This document shows positions 8,976 through 17,446 of a stretch of DNA of 64,000 nt, one piece after another. This stretch comes from Brachybacterium fresconis (GTDB taxonomy: Bacteria; Actinomycetota; Actinomycetes; Actinomycetales; Dermabacteraceae). Under the pieces are notes generated by a model. It worked only from the letters and a program-made list of their open reading frames with translations, was not told the DNA's origin and ran no database searches. Made by a program: the position numbers and the translations under genes. Numbering within the stretch: position 1 is the first letter of the stretch; each line of letters starts with the position of its first letter. The DNA lies in assembly GCF_017876515.1 (NCBI RefSeq), contig NZ_JAGIOC010000001.1:1116001-1180000 (forward strand). Direction: 5' to 3'.

Positions 8976-10208
8976 ATGTCGTCGCAGCACGGTGACGGAT
9001 CCAGCGCAGCGGGGTCCTCGGCGCATGGCGGTTCCCTGCTGCTGGGCCTCGCGGCGACCTGCCTGCTCGCCCTCAGTCTGAGAATCCCGACGACCTCCCT
9101 GGGACCTGTTCTTCCCCGGATCGGCGAGGTGACGGGCCACGGGGAGACCTTCCTCTCGCTGCTCACGGCGATCCCCCTCGCCCTCACGCTCGTCGCCGCT
9201 CCCGTCTCGCCGCGCATCGCCCGGCGGCTCGGACGGGACCGGGCGGTGGGTCTCGCCCTGGCCGTCGTCGCCGTCGGGGTCCTGGTGCGGTCGCTCCCCG
9301 GGGACGTCCCGCTGGTGGCAGGGACGGTGCTGCTCGGGCTCGGCATCGCGGTGGCAACGGTGCTGGGACCGGCGACGATCAGTTCCGCCAGGCGCGCGGA
9401 CCGACCCGCGCTGACCGCCACGTACTCGATGTCGCTGAGCGTGGGCCCGGCCCTCGCCCTGGCCCTGACCGTTCCGCTCATGCATGTCGCCGGTCTCGAC
9501 TGGGCCGGGGCCCTCGCGCTGTGGTCCCTGTGCGTCATCGCGGCCTGGGCGCTGTGGATCGCCCGCACCCGGGATCTGCATGCCGCCCGCGTCCCGGAGC
9601 CGATCAACGGCGCCCACGACACCGACGCGACCGGCGCGACCCCGGCGGTGATCTCCGATCCGGGCGTCTGGCAGCTCGCGCTGTACATGGGGCTGACGTC
9701 CCTCACCTTCTACACCACCTCGACCTGGCTGCCCACCGTGCTGGTCCTCGGCGGGACGGGGACGGCTCCGGCGGGTGCCGCCGCCTCGCTGGTGAGCATC
9801 GCGGCGATCCCCTTCTCCTTCGCCGCGCCGATCCTCCTGCGTCGACCCGGCTCTCGCCTCCTGGTGCTCCTGGCACCGCTGGTCGCTCTCGCGGGCATCG
9901 TCCTGCTCGTCGTGACCGGGTCGTCCGCGCCCATCGCCATCGCCGTGCTCCTCGGCATCTCCCAAGGGCTGTGCCTCGGGATCTCTTACGACAGAGTCGT
10001 CCAGTACGCCTCGTCCCCGGATCACGCGGCCTCCGTCTCGGCGCTGACGTTCACCGTCGGCATCGCCCTCGCGGCGCTCGGTCCCCTGCTCTTCGGAGCC
10101 GCACTCGAGGCGACGCGCTCGACGCTGGTCCCCCTGTGCGGACTCGGGGCGACAGTCCTCCTCCAAGGGATCATCGGGCTGCGGTCCCGGGCGCTCGGGC
10201 CCTCATGA
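8976..10208 (+). CDS. MFS transporter, CynX/NimT-like
   Basis: 410 residues with about 12 hydrophobic segments, the major facilitator layout, with a central polar loop near residues 200-225 (ARVPEPINGAHDTDATG). Weak resemblance to CynX/NimT-type (cyanate or 2-nitroimidazole) exporters comes from the N-terminal LALSLRIPTTSLGPVLPRIGE and AAPVSPRIARRLGRDRAVG, the motif A region between helices 2 and 3. The substrate is unknown. The start ATG 8976 lies 9 nt after AGGAG; the longer open frame would run into tRNA-Leu and is excluded. Confidence 0.82.
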   Translation: MSSQHGDGSSAAGSSAHGGSLLLGLAATCLLALSLRIPTTSLGPVLPRIGEVTGHGETFLSLLTAIPLALTLVAAPVSPRIARRLGRDRAVGLALAVVAVGVLVRSLPGDVPLVAGTVLLGLGIAVATVLGPATISSARRADRPALTATYSMSLSVGPALALALTVPLMHVAGLDWAGALALWSLCVIAAWALWIARTRDLHAARVPEPINGAHDTDATGATPAVISDPGVWQLALYMGLTSLTFYTTSTWLPTVLVLGGTGTAPAGAAASLVSIAAIPFSFAAPILLRRPGSRLLVLLAPLVALAGIVLLVVTGSSAPIAIAVLLGISQGLCLGISYDRVVQYASSPDHAASVSALTFTVGIALAALGPLLFGAALEATRSTLVPLCGLGATVLLQGIIGLRSRALGPS

Positions 10209-10341
10209 CGTCGGCCCGGTCGGCGCAGCCCGGCACGAGGTCCCGCCGATGCCTCGCTAGCATGGGTCGGGGCACGAGGGTCCGGAGCCGATTCCGGCGC
10301 TCTCCCGCGCCCACAGCATTCGCGACCGGAGGAGACGCCCC

Positions 10342-11088
10342 ATGACCCTGTTCGGGCTCGTCCGCCATGGGCAGACGGACTACAACCTGCAGAACCTCTT
10401 CCAGGGGTCCTCGGACATCCCCCTGAACGACACCGGGATCGAGCAGGCCCACCGCGCCTTCGACCGGCTGCCGCCGGTGGATTGGGATGTGATCATCTCC
10501 TCGCCGCTGCAGCGCGCCGAGCAGACCGGCCGGATCATCGGCGAGGACCACGCGATCCCGTTCGGGGGCACCGACGCCCGCTTGGTCGAGATCGACTGGG
10601 GCGCGGCCGAAGGGCGACCGGTCGAGGAGATGGAGCGGCACTACCCCGATCGCTCCTTCCCCGGCCGCGAGGACCACCAGGCCGTCGCCGACCGCGGCTA
10701 CGACGCCCTCGAGGCGCTCGAGGAGCGCTACCCGGGCCAGAAGGTTCTGGTCATCGCCCACGGCACCCTGATCCGATTCATCCTCTCGGGGATCATCGAG
10801 CAGCCGCTGCCCTCGATCCCCAACGCGACCCTGTCGACCGTCGAGCTCGAGGCCACCACCTGGCGGGTGCGGATGATCGCCGGGGTGGAGGTCGACCATG
10901 CCGTGAAGGTCGCCGATCGAGATCAGAACCCCCGCTTCTTCGTCGAGAAGGGTCAGCTGGCGCCGGCCCAGCTCGCGGCGACCTCTCCGACGCGGGCCGA
11001 CGCCGCACCCGATGGCGCCGCATCCGACGGCGCCGCGTCCGACGGCGCCGGGGCCCCCACCGTTCACTCCGAAGGAGGACCGCGATGA
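10342..11088 (+). CDS. Histidine phosphatase family protein (phosphoglycerate-mutase-like)
   Basis: 248 residues. The N-terminus carries the catalytic RHG motif (LVRHGQTDYNLQNLFQG) and the second catalytic histidine lies in VLVIAHGTLIRFIL, so this is a branch-1 histidine phosphatase (broad phosphatase or cobalamin/phosphoglycerate type). The last 40 residues form a repetitive Ala/Asp/Gly tail (DAAPDGAASDGAASDGAGA) that is probably disordered and not part of the fold. A GGAGGAG precedes ATG 10342. The stop overlaps the next start as ATGA, so the NUDIX-like gene is translationally coupled. Confidence 0.88.
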   Translation: MTLFGLVRHGQTDYNLQNLFQGSSDIPLNDTGIEQAHRAFDRLPPVDWDVIISSPLQRAEQTGRIIGEDHAIPFGGTDARLVEIDWGAAEGRPVEEMERHYPDRSFPGREDHQAVADRGYDALEALEERYPGQKVLVIAHGTLIRFILSGIIEQPLPSIPNATLSTVELEATTWRVRMIAGVEVDHAVKVADRDQNPRFFVEKGQLAPAQLAATSPTRADAAPDGAASDGAASDGAGAPTVHSEGGPR

Positions 11089-11627
11089 ACAACCGCACCG
11101 CCGTGGACGCCGAGGGCGCCTGGTTCGAGCCCGAGGACATCGCCCAGCTCCGACGCCGGCTGCCGATCCCTTATGTCGACGTGGTGCCGGTGCGCACCGA
11201 CGTCGACGGGTCCGTGGTCGAGGTCGGTCTGCTGCTGCGCGCCTCCGGGGACGGGCAGATCGTGCGCGCGATCGTCTCCGGACGCGTCATGATCCACGAG
11301 ACGATCCGCGAGGCCATAGGCCGGAACGTCGAGAAGGACCTCGGGCCGATGGCGCTGCCGCGGATCCCGGTCTCGCCGGTGCCGTTCACGGTTGCCGAGT
11401 ACTTCCCCACCCCGGGGATCTCCCCGTTCCACGACCCGCGCCAGCACGCGATCTCGATGGCCTACATCGTGCCCGTCGACGGAGAGACCGCCCCGCAGGA
11501 GGACGCCCTGGACCTGGCCTGGTTCGGGATCGACGAGCTGCTGGCGGACCCCTCTCCGCTGAGCGAGATGAACGGGGGACGTGACCTCCTCGTGCGCCGC
11601 GCCCTCGCGCATGTCGGCGCCGCCTGA
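11085..11627 (+). CDS. NUDIX hydrolase family protein (DUF4916 type)
   Basis: 180 residues similar to the DUF4916 group of NUDIX-fold proteins (IPYVDVVPVRTD, VVEVGLLLRASGDGQIVRAIVSGRV, FPTPGISPFHDPRQHAISMAYIVPV). The classical NUDIX box GX5EX7REUXEEXGU is not evident: the corresponding helix reads GRVMIHETIREAIGRNVEKDLG. It keeps a REAIGRNVEKDLG shape but is divergent, so hydrolase activity is not assured. It is coupled to the upstream phosphatase by a 4-bp ATGA overlap and is convergent with rdgB. Confidence 0.8.
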   Translation: MNNRTAVDAEGAWFEPEDIAQLRRRLPIPYVDVVPVRTDVDGSVVEVGLLLRASGDGQIVRAIVSGRVMIHETIREAIGRNVEKDLGPMALPRIPVSPVPFTVAEYFPTPGISPFHDPRQHAISMAYIVPVDGETAPQEDALDLAWFGIDELLADPSPLSEMNGGRDLLVRRALAHVGAA

Positions 11628-11641
11628 ATCGCCCCTTCCCG

Positions 11642-11701
11642 GAGGCCCAGCGCCGTGGGGCCGGCCCTGCGGCGCGCTGCCGGCCGCCGTCGCCGGGCCT
11701 C
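11642..11701. terminator. Structured convergent terminator between NUDIX gene and rdgB
   Basis: Inverted arms GAGGCCCAGCG (11642-11652) and CGCCGGGCCTC (11691-11701) pair with one mismatch, and the interior (GGCCGGC...GCCGGCC) folds further. It lies in the 80-nt gap between two convergent genes, so it can serve both strands. Confidence 0.45.
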
Positions 11702-11708
11702 GCGGGGG

Positions 11709-12347
11709 TCAGCTCAGCAGGTGGGCCACGTGGCGGGAGATCGCGCGGAACGCGATGCCGCGATGCGAGATCGCGTCCTTCTCCTCGGCCGTGAGCTCGG
11801 CGGAGGTCCGCGTCTGCCCGTCGGGCAGGAACAGCGGGTCGTAGCCGAAGCCGCCCTCGCCGCGGCGCGCCCGCAGCAGACGGCCCGGCATCTCCCCGCG
11901 CTCGACGGCTTCGGAGCCGTCCGGGGCCACCAGCGCCGCGGCGCACACGAAGCGTGCCCGGCGGTGCTCCGGGGGGACGTCCGACAGCTGGGCGAGCAGC
12001 AGGTCGTTGTTGGCCTCGTCGTCGCCGTGGCGTCCGCTCCAGCGCGCCGAGAAGATCCCCGGGCTGCCGCCGAGCACGTCCACGGCCAGACCGGAGTCGT
12101 CGGCGACGGCCAGCAGGCCCGTCGCCGCGGCGGCGGAGTGCGCCTTCAGCAGGGCGTTGCCCTCGAAGGTGACGGCGTCCTCGACCACGTCGGGCAGCTC
12201 GATGCCGGCCGAGGAGATGATCTCGCGCGGCGCGAGCCCCGGCACCGCCGCGGCCAGAATGCGCTGCAGCTCGTGCAGCTTGCCCCGGTTGTGCGAGGCC
12301 AGGATGACCCGGGCATCGGCCGGGACGGTCGCCGCCGGGACAGTCAT
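11709..12347 (-). CDS. rdgB: Non-canonical purine NTP pyrophosphatase (RdgB/HAM1)
   Basis: 212 residues of the Ham1/RdgB house-cleaning family, which hydrolyses dITP, XTP and ITP to monophosphates. Signature motifs present: SHNRGKLHELQRIL at the N-terminus, TFEGNALLKAHSAAAATG, ADDSGLAVDVLGGSPGIFSARW and GFGYDPLFLP. The start ATG 12347 shares one base with the rph stop (TGATG), so it is translated with rph. It is the last gene of the leftward murI-MBL-rph-rdgB cluster. Confidence 0.94.
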   Translation of the reverse strand: MTVPAATVPADARVILASHNRGKLHELQRILAAAVPGLAPREIISSAGIELPDVVEDAVTFEGNALLKAHSAAAATGLLAVADDSGLAVDVLGGSPGIFSARWSGRHGDDEANNDLLLAQLSDVPPEHRRARFVCAAALVAPDGSEAVERGEMPGRLLRARRGEGGFGYDPLFLPDGQTRTSAELTAEEKDAISHRGIAFRAISRHVAHLLS

Positions 12348-13102
12348 CACGGGGCGGCGAGGACGTCGCGCTGGATCGCCGTCAGCTGCTCGCAGCCGCC
12401 GGTGGCCAGGTCCAGCAGCGAACCCAGCTCCGCACGATCGAACGGGGCGCCCTCGGCAGTGCCCTGCACCTCGACGAAGGAGCCGGATCCGGTGACGACG
12501 ACGTTCATGTCGGTGCCGGCCTCGACGTCCTCGCGGTACTCGAGGTCCAGCAGCGCCCGGCCCTCGACGATCCCGACGCTGATGGCGCTGACCGAGTCGG
12601 TGAGGACCTCGCGGGCCGCGGGCACGGACGTGTGCTGCTTGCCCCAGGTGATCGCGTCGGCCAGCGCGACGTAGGCGCCGGTGATCGCGGCGGTGCGGGT
12701 GCCGCCGTCGGCCTGGAGCACGTCGCAGTCCAGCTGGATGGTGTTCTCGCCGAGGGCGTCGAGGTCGATGACGGCGCGCAGGGAGCGGCCGATCAGCCGG
12801 GAGATCTCGTGGGTGCGGCCGCCGATCTTCCCCTTGACGCTCTCGCGGGCGCCGCGGGTGTTCGTCGCGCGGGGCAGCATCGCGTACTCGGCGGTGACCC
12901 ACCCGGAGCCGGAGCCCTTCTTCCAGCGCGGGACGCCCTCGGTGAAGCTGGCCGCGCACAGCACGCGGGTGCGGCCGAACTCGATCAGGGCGCTGCCCTC
13001 GGCGTGATCGAGCCAGCCGCGGGTGATGCGGACCTCGCGGAGCTGGTCAGGGGTGCGGCCGTCGACGCGGTCGCCGGTGGGGGTGGGATTCTGGGTGCTC
13101 AT
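12347..13102 (-). CDS. rph: Ribonuclease PH
   Basis: 251 residues, phosphate-dependent 3'-5' exoribonuclease that trims tRNA 3' ends. Motifs: [76 protein letters not shown] and [25 protein letters not shown]. The length matches the family. A GGAGGAG lies before ATG 13102 and a TATCCT -10-like element about 50 nt upstream, so the rph-rdgB pair may have its own promoter besides read-through from the murI side. Confidence 0.95.
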   Translation of the reverse strand: MSTQNPTPTGDRVDGRTPDQLREVRITRGWLDHAEGSALIEFGRTRVLCAASFTEGVPRWKKGSGSGWVTAEYAMLPRATNTRGARESVKGKIGGRTHEISRLIGRSLRAVIDLDALGENTIQLDCDVLQADGGTRTAAITGAYVALADAITWGKQHTSVPAAREVLTDSVSAISVGIVEGRALLDLEYREDVEAGTDMNVVVTGSGSFVEVQGTAEGAPFDRAELGSLLDLATGGCEQLTAIQRDVLAAP

Positions 13103-13171
13103 CGAGCGGGTTCTCCTCCGTGTCGCTCAGGCGTACGGATCGAGGATAGCCGCTGGTCCTGGGCCGCCCGA

Positions 13172-13969
13172 TCACGCCGGACGGTCGGCGCGGTCCAGGT
13201 CGTACACGGCGCCCGGCGCGGCGAGCTCGAGCGGGCCGTCGTAGACGCTGCGGGCCTCGGCCAGCGGGACCGCCGGGTCCGTCCAGGCGGCGATATGGGT
13301 GAGCACGACCTGCCCGGCCCGGGCGGCGACCGCCGCCTGCCCGGCGCGCAGACCGGTGAGGTGGACGCCGCTGAAGCGGTCGTCCCGGCCCTCGACGTAT
13401 CCGGCCTCGCACAGGAACAGGTCGGCGCCGTCTGCGAGCTCGTCGAGGGCCTCGCAGGTGTCGGTGTCCCCGGAGTAGGCCAGCACGCTCCCGCCCGCGG
13501 TGATGCGGAAACCGTAGGCCTCCACGGGGTGCAGGACCTCGCGCACCTGGATGTCGAAGGGCCCGATCGTGAAGCGCTGTTCGTCCTCGAGCACGTGATG
13601 GGTGAAGGGCTCCCAGGCCACGCCGTCCGGGACGTTGCCCGTCCGTCCCAGCACCGAGGAGAGCCGCTCCGGCAGCGGCCGCGGCGCGTGGATCGGCAGC
13701 TGGGGCAGGTCGCTGCGGGAGTGGTAGGCCCAGAACACCTCGAGGCCGGTGAGGTCGAGGTAGTGGTCGGGATGCAGGTGGGAGACGATCACCGCGTCGA
13801 GATCCGCGGGGTCGATGGCGGACTGCAGCGGCCCGAAGGCGCCGGATCCGAGGTCCATGAGCACCCGCCAGGTGCGTCCGGACGCGTCCTCGTGCTCGAG
13901 GAGGTAGCTGGAGGCGGCCCCTTCCGGGCCGGCGAAGCTGCCGCTGCAGCCGATGACGTGGATCCTCAT
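13172..13969 (-). CDS. MBL-fold metallo-hydrolase
   Basis: 265 residues with the metallo-beta-lactamase zinc motif [11 protein letters not shown] (HxHxDH), later ligands in [11 protein letters not shown] and GVHLTG, and a terminal histidine in VVLTHIAAW. It belongs to the RNase Z-like branch; the orthologue found between murI and rph in many actinobacteria is of unproven substrate (a cyclic nucleotide phosphodiesterase role has been described for the mycobacterial relative). The start ATG overlaps the murI stop as ATGA, indicating translational coupling. Confidence 0.88.
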   Translation of the reverse strand: MRIHVIGCSGSFAGPEGAASSYLLEHEDASGRTWRVLMDLGSGAFGPLQSAIDPADLDAVIVSHLHPDHYLDLTGLEVFWAYHSRSDLPQLPIHAPRPLPERLSSVLGRTGNVPDGVAWEPFTHHVLEDEQRFTIGPFDIQVREVLHPVEAYGFRITAGGSVLAYSGDTDTCEALDELADGADLFLCEAGYVEGRDDRFSGVHLTGLRAGQAAVAARAGQVVLTHIAAWTDPAVPLAEARSVYDGPLELAAPGAVYDLDRADRPA

Positions 13970-14778
13970 GCCGTCACCACCGGCAGGCTCGCGGTCACAT
14001 CGAGCATCGGGCCCAGGAACCGACGGGAGAGCCGCACGAACGACTCGCTGCCGGCGCCCTCCGCGGTCTGGGCGAAGACGTGCCGCGGCGGCCGCTCCGA
14101 CTCGCGCAGCAGGGAGGCGCCGCGCAGCTGACGGTAGACGTCCAGGGCGGTCTCCTCGGCGGAGGAGACCAGGGTGACCTCCGGGCCCATCACATAGCTG
14201 ATGGGCCCGGCGAGCATCGGGTAGTGGGTGCAGCCGAGCACCAGGGTGTCCACCCCGGCCTCGCGCACCGGAGTCAGGTACGACTCGGCGACGTCGATGA
14301 GCTCCTCGCCGGTGATCACCCCGTTCTCGACGAACTCGACGAACCGGGGGCAGGCCTGGGTGACGATGTCCAGGTCGGGGGCGGCGGCGAAGGCGTCCTC
14401 GTAGGCCCGCGAGGTGACGGTGCCCTGGGTCGCGATCACCGCCACACGGTGATTGCGGGTGGCGGCGACCGCCCGGCGCACGGCCGGCTGGATGACCTCG
14501 ATCACGGGAACGTCGTAGCGTTCGCGCGCATCACGCAGCACCGCGGCCGAGGCGGTGTTGCAGGCGATGACGAGCATCTTCACCCCGTGCTCGACGAGGT
14601 CGTCCATGATGTCCAGGGTCAGCGAGCGCACCTCGGCGATGGGCCGGGGCCCGTACGGACCATGCGCGGTGTCGCCGATGTAGACCAGCTCCTCCTGCGG
14701 CAGCTGGTCGAGGATGGCCCGGGCGACGGTGAGCCCGCCCACCCCGGAGTCGAAGATCCCGATCGGCGCGTTGTTCAT
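13966..14778 (-). CDS. murI: Glutamate racemase
   Basis: 270 residues. It interconverts L- and D-glutamate for peptidoglycan. The N-terminus [18 protein letters not shown] carries the catalytic Asp/Ser region, and the two catalytic cysteines are in [14 protein letters not shown] and [12 protein letters not shown] set the start at ATG 14778 ([12 protein letters not shown]), where family members begin; the open frame continues upstream to 14844 without homology. The next gene (MBL hydrolase) overlaps by 4 bp. Confidence 0.95.
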   Translation of the reverse strand: MNNAPIGIFDSGVGGLTVARAILDQLPQEELVYIGDTAHGPYGPRPIAEVRSLTLDIMDDLVEHGVKMLVIACNTASAAVLRDARERYDVPVIEVIQPAVRRAVAATRNHRVAVIATQGTVTSRAYEDAFAAAPDLDIVTQACPRFVEFVENGVITGEELIDVAESYLTPVREAGVDTLVLGCTHYPMLAGPISYVMGPEVTLVSSAEETALDVYRQLRGASLLRESERPPRHVFAQTAEGAGSESFVRLSRRFLGPMLDVTASLPVVTA

Positions 14779-14887
14779 CCCCGCAAGGTTAGTGTCGATC
14801 CGCGCCGACGGCAGTGACGGCACGCTCACTGCGTGCCGTTTCACAGTCCGATCACATTCCGGTGACGGTCGGGCGACCCTCGGTGAC

Positions 14888-14906
14888 GACCCCGACGACC
14901 GGGGTC
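14888..14906 (-). terminator. Hairpin after DUF2017 gene
   Basis: Arms GACCCC (14888-14893) and GGGGTC (14901-14906) with a 7-nt loop lie 8 nt beyond the leftward DUF2017 stop and before murI; a weak intrinsic terminator or attenuator between the two transcription units. Confidence 0.4.
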
Positions 14907-14913
14907 CTCACGC

Positions 14914-15546
14914 TCAGTCGAGCGCTCTGAGCAGGCTCTCCTGGAGCCAGGACAGCAGCTCGTAGACGGCGATGACGATGTCGGAGCCGACGTGCTCGTC
15001 GTCCGGATCGGTCGCGCCCTCCACGCGCTCACCGATCTGCTGGAGCATCCGCACGGTGTCGAAGTCGCCGTCGCGCTGGAGGTCCAGGCGATCGGCCAGC
15101 ACGATCCGCACGTCGTTCATGGCGCGCAGCAGGATCATGGCCTGCTCGTCGTCGAGGACGACCTCGCTGTGGCCGTGGCCGGTGGCATCGAGGATCGACA
15201 TGACCGTGCGGAGATCGGCGAGCTTGCCGTCGGCGAGATCCTGCTGCCCGAAGCGGCGGAACTCGCCGGCGAGCGTCGGGTCCTCGGAAGCCGCGGGGAA
15301 CAGCCGCTTCACGGCGGAGTCGGCGGGCTCGCGGGGGTCGCGACCGGCGAACTCGGCCTCCAGCCGGCGCAGCGGGTCCTCGCTGTCGGCGGCCCGCTGC
15401 AGCGGGTCGGACCCCGTGTCGATGCCGAGGTCCGCCCGGATCAGGTCCGAGGTCTCCTGCGCGACCTGGGCGATGATCGCCTTCTCCTCGCCGTCGAGCC
15501 GGCAGGCGAGGCTGCCGTCGGGGCGGCGGCGGAACGCGTGGGCCAT
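14914..15546 (-). CDS. DUF2017 family protein
   Basis: 210 residues matching the actinobacterial DUF2017 family, which is nearly always encoded next to clpS. Function is unknown. It is a mostly helical, acidic soluble protein; the N-terminus AHAFRRRPDGSLACRLDGEEKAIIAQVAQETSDLI and the C-terminal VYELLSWLQESLLRALD are typical. It starts one base inside the clpS stop (TGATG), so it is translationally coupled and may act with the N-end-rule adaptor. Confidence 0.88.
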   Translation of the reverse strand: MAHAFRRRPDGSLACRLDGEEKAIIAQVAQETSDLIRADLGIDTGSDPLQRAADSEDPLRRLEAEFAGRDPREPADSAVKRLFPAASEDPTLAGEFRRFGQQDLADGKLADLRTVMSILDATGHGHSEVVLDDEQAMILLRAMNDVRIVLADRLDLQRDGDFDTVRMLQQIGERVEGATDPDDEHVGSDIVIAVYELLSWLQESLLRALD

Positions 15547-15869
15547 CAGCCCTCCCCCGCTCTCTCCAACGTCGCGCGCAGCCCGAAGGAATGCATGGCC
15601 TGGACATCGGTCTCGACCCGTTCCCGGGAGCCGCGCGAGACGATGGCCCGTCCTTCCTCGTGGACCTGCATCATCAGCTGCTCGGCGACGAGCCGGGAAT
15701 AGCCGAAGTGCTGGCGCAGGACGAACACCACGTAGCTCATGAGGTTCACGGGGTCGTTCCAGACCACGGCGACCCAGGGCCCGTCCGTCTCGACGTCCAG
15801 CTGGACGCTCCCGGAGGGGTCGGTCACCGAGCCCGTCCCGGGCTCGGTCTGCCGCAGCTGAACCGACAT
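15546..15869 (-). CDS. clpS: ATP-dependent Clp protease adaptor ClpS
   Basis: 107 residues. ClpS delivers N-degron substrates to ClpA/ClpC. The core WVAVVWNDPVNLMSYVVFVLRQHFGYSRLVAEQLMMQVHEEGRAIV contains the conserved NDxxN and Mxxx-H type residues of the substrate-binding pocket. I chose ATG 15869 with GGAGGAG upstream over the 47-residue longer open frame, since the longer N-terminus has no family match. The 121-nt gap to the divergent pncB gene holds both promoters. Confidence 0.93.
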   Translation of the reverse strand: MSVQLRQTEPGTGSVTDPSGSVQLDVETDGPWVAVVWNDPVNLMSYVVFVLRQHFGYSRLVAEQLMMQVHEEGRAIVSRGSRERVETDVQAMHSFGLRATLERAGEG

Positions 15870-15990
15870 TCGTGCTCCTCCTGTGTCCCGCCGCCGCCCG
15901 ATCAGTCCGCTGGTGGCCGGACGCGGCGCGGACGAGTCTACGGGGCGCGCCCGACCATCGAAGGTCCCGCCACGCATTACGGTGGGCACT

Positions 15991-17370
15991 GTGACTTCTG
16001 CCCTGCTCACCGACCTCTACGAGCTGACGATGGTGCACGCTGCCCGTGAAGCCGGCACCGCCTCGCGCCGCTGCGTCTTCGAGGTGTTCACGCGGTCTCT
16101 TCCCCCGGGGCGCCGCTACGGCGTCGTCGCCGGCACCGCCCGGGCGCTGGAGGCGATCGCCGATTTCCGGTTCGACGAGGCCGATCTGCGCTACCTGCGC
16201 AGGACCGGCATGGTCGATGCGGCCATGCTCGAGCACCTGGCGGACTACCGGTTCACCGGGGACGTGCACGGGTACGAGGAGGGGGAGCTGTTCTTCCCCG
16301 GCTCCCCGGTGCTGCGCGTGGAGGGCACCTTCGAGGACGCCGTGATGCTGGAGACGGTGATCCTGTCGATCCTCAATCATGACAGCGGGATCGCCTCGGC
16401 CGGCTCCCGCATGATCACCGCCGCGCGAGGGCGTCCCAGCATCGAGATGGGCGGGCGCCGGGTCCACGAGGACGCCGCGATCGCCGCCGCCCGCGCCGCG
16501 TACATCGTCGGCTTCGCCTCCACCTCCAACCTCGCCGCAGGAGCCCACTACCGGATCCCGGTCGCGGGCACCGCCGCGCACGCCTTCTCCCTGCTGTTCG
16601 ACACCGAGGAGGAGGCCTTCCGCGCCCAGCTGGCCTCCCAGGGCGTCGGCACCACCGTGCTGGTGGACACCTACGACGTCGAGGCGGCCGTGCGCAAGGC
16701 CGTCGAGCTGGCCGGCCCCGAGCTGGGGGCGGTGCGGCTGGACTCCGGCGACCTGGGAGCCCAGGCCCACCAGGTGCGCGCCCTGCTGGATTCCCTGGGC
16801 GCGACGGGCACCCGAGTGACCGCCACCGGGGATCTGGACGAGTACCGCGTCGAGGAGCTGCGCGACGCCCCCCTGGACGGGTACGGGATCGGCACCCGTC
16901 TGGTCACCGGGGGCGGGCATCCCGCCCCGGGGTTCGTCTACAAGCTGGTCGAGCGCGAGGGCGCCGACGGGCAGATGCGCCCGGTCGGCAAGCGGTCGCA
17001 GGACAAGGCCACGCTCGGGGCCGGCAAGAGCGCCTACCGCCTGCTGGTGGGAGGGCAGGCGCGGGCGGAGCTGGTGCTGCCCGGCAAGGAGGAGGTCGCG
17101 GAGTTCGAGCGGGAGCTGACCGCCGAGCTGATCTCGGAGCAGGCCTCCGCCGACTGGGCGCGGACCGCCCTGCGGCCCCTGCAGAGCCCGATGATCCTCG
17201 GCGGCGAGATGGTGGAGTCCCTGAGCGCCCCGCAGCGGGTGCTGGCGGCCCGCACGCGGCACGCGGCCTCGGTCGCGGAGCTGGGGCTGGCGGCCGAGGC
17301 CGGTCCGGACGGTCCGGTCGCGATCACCACCGTCACCGACGGCGCCGAGGCCGCCCGCGTCCTGCCCTGA
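15991..17370 (+). CDS. pncB: Nicotinate phosphoribosyltransferase
   Basis: 459 residues. It converts nicotinate and PRPP to nicotinate mononucleotide in NAD salvage. Motifs: LLTDLYELTM at the N-terminus, ETVILSILNHDSGIASAGSRM, FASTSNLAAG, the phosphorylated histidine region GTAAHAFSLLF, and RLDSGDLG for PRPP binding. The start GTG 15991 fits the conserved VTSALLTDLYELTM; no strong ribosome site precedes it. The pairing with divergent clpS-DUF2017 is a conserved actinobacterial arrangement. The C-terminal 40 residues after RHAASVAELGL are low complexity. Confidence 0.93.
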   Translation: MTSALLTDLYELTMVHAAREAGTASRRCVFEVFTRSLPPGRRYGVVAGTARALEAIADFRFDEADLRYLRRTGMVDAAMLEHLADYRFTGDVHGYEEGELFFPGSPVLRVEGTFEDAVMLETVILSILNHDSGIASAGSRMITAARGRPSIEMGGRRVHEDAAIAAARAAYIVGFASTSNLAAGAHYRIPVAGTAAHAFSLLFDTEEEAFRAQLASQGVGTTVLVDTYDVEAAVRKAVELAGPELGAVRLDSGDLGAQAHQVRALLDSLGATGTRVTATGDLDEYRVEELRDAPLDGYGIGTRLVTGGGHPAPGFVYKLVEREGADGQMRPVGKRSQDKATLGAGKSAYRLLVGGQARAELVLPGKEEVAEFERELTAELISEQASADWARTALRPLQSPMILGGEMVESLSAPQRVLAARTRHAASVAELGLAAEAGPDGPVAITTVTDGAEAARVLP

Positions 17371-17416
17371 CAGGCGGTCCGTCGTCCGTCGGCGGCGGCC
17401 GACGGACCAGCACAGT

Positions 17417-17446
17417 CCGACAGATCACCGGCCGACAGATCAGCGG
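17417..17446 (-). repeat. Two 15-bp tandem copies spanning the helicase stop codon
   Basis: CCGACAGATCACCGG (17417-17431) and CCGACAGATCAGCGG (17432-17446) differ at one base. The TCA at 17440-17442, the stop codon of the leftward helicase gene, lies in the second copy. The same architecture recurs after other leftward genes in this window. Confidence 0.75.

Noticed and set aside
12632-14131. Plus-strand open frame opposite rph, MBL hydrolase and murI
   Set aside because: Spans three well-supported leftward genes antisense; no motif.
14914-17262. 782-codon minus-strand open frame covering DUF2017, clpS and pncB
   Set aside because: Only its last 210 codons (from 15546) are a real gene (DUF2017); the remainder is antisense to pncB and out of frame with clpS.
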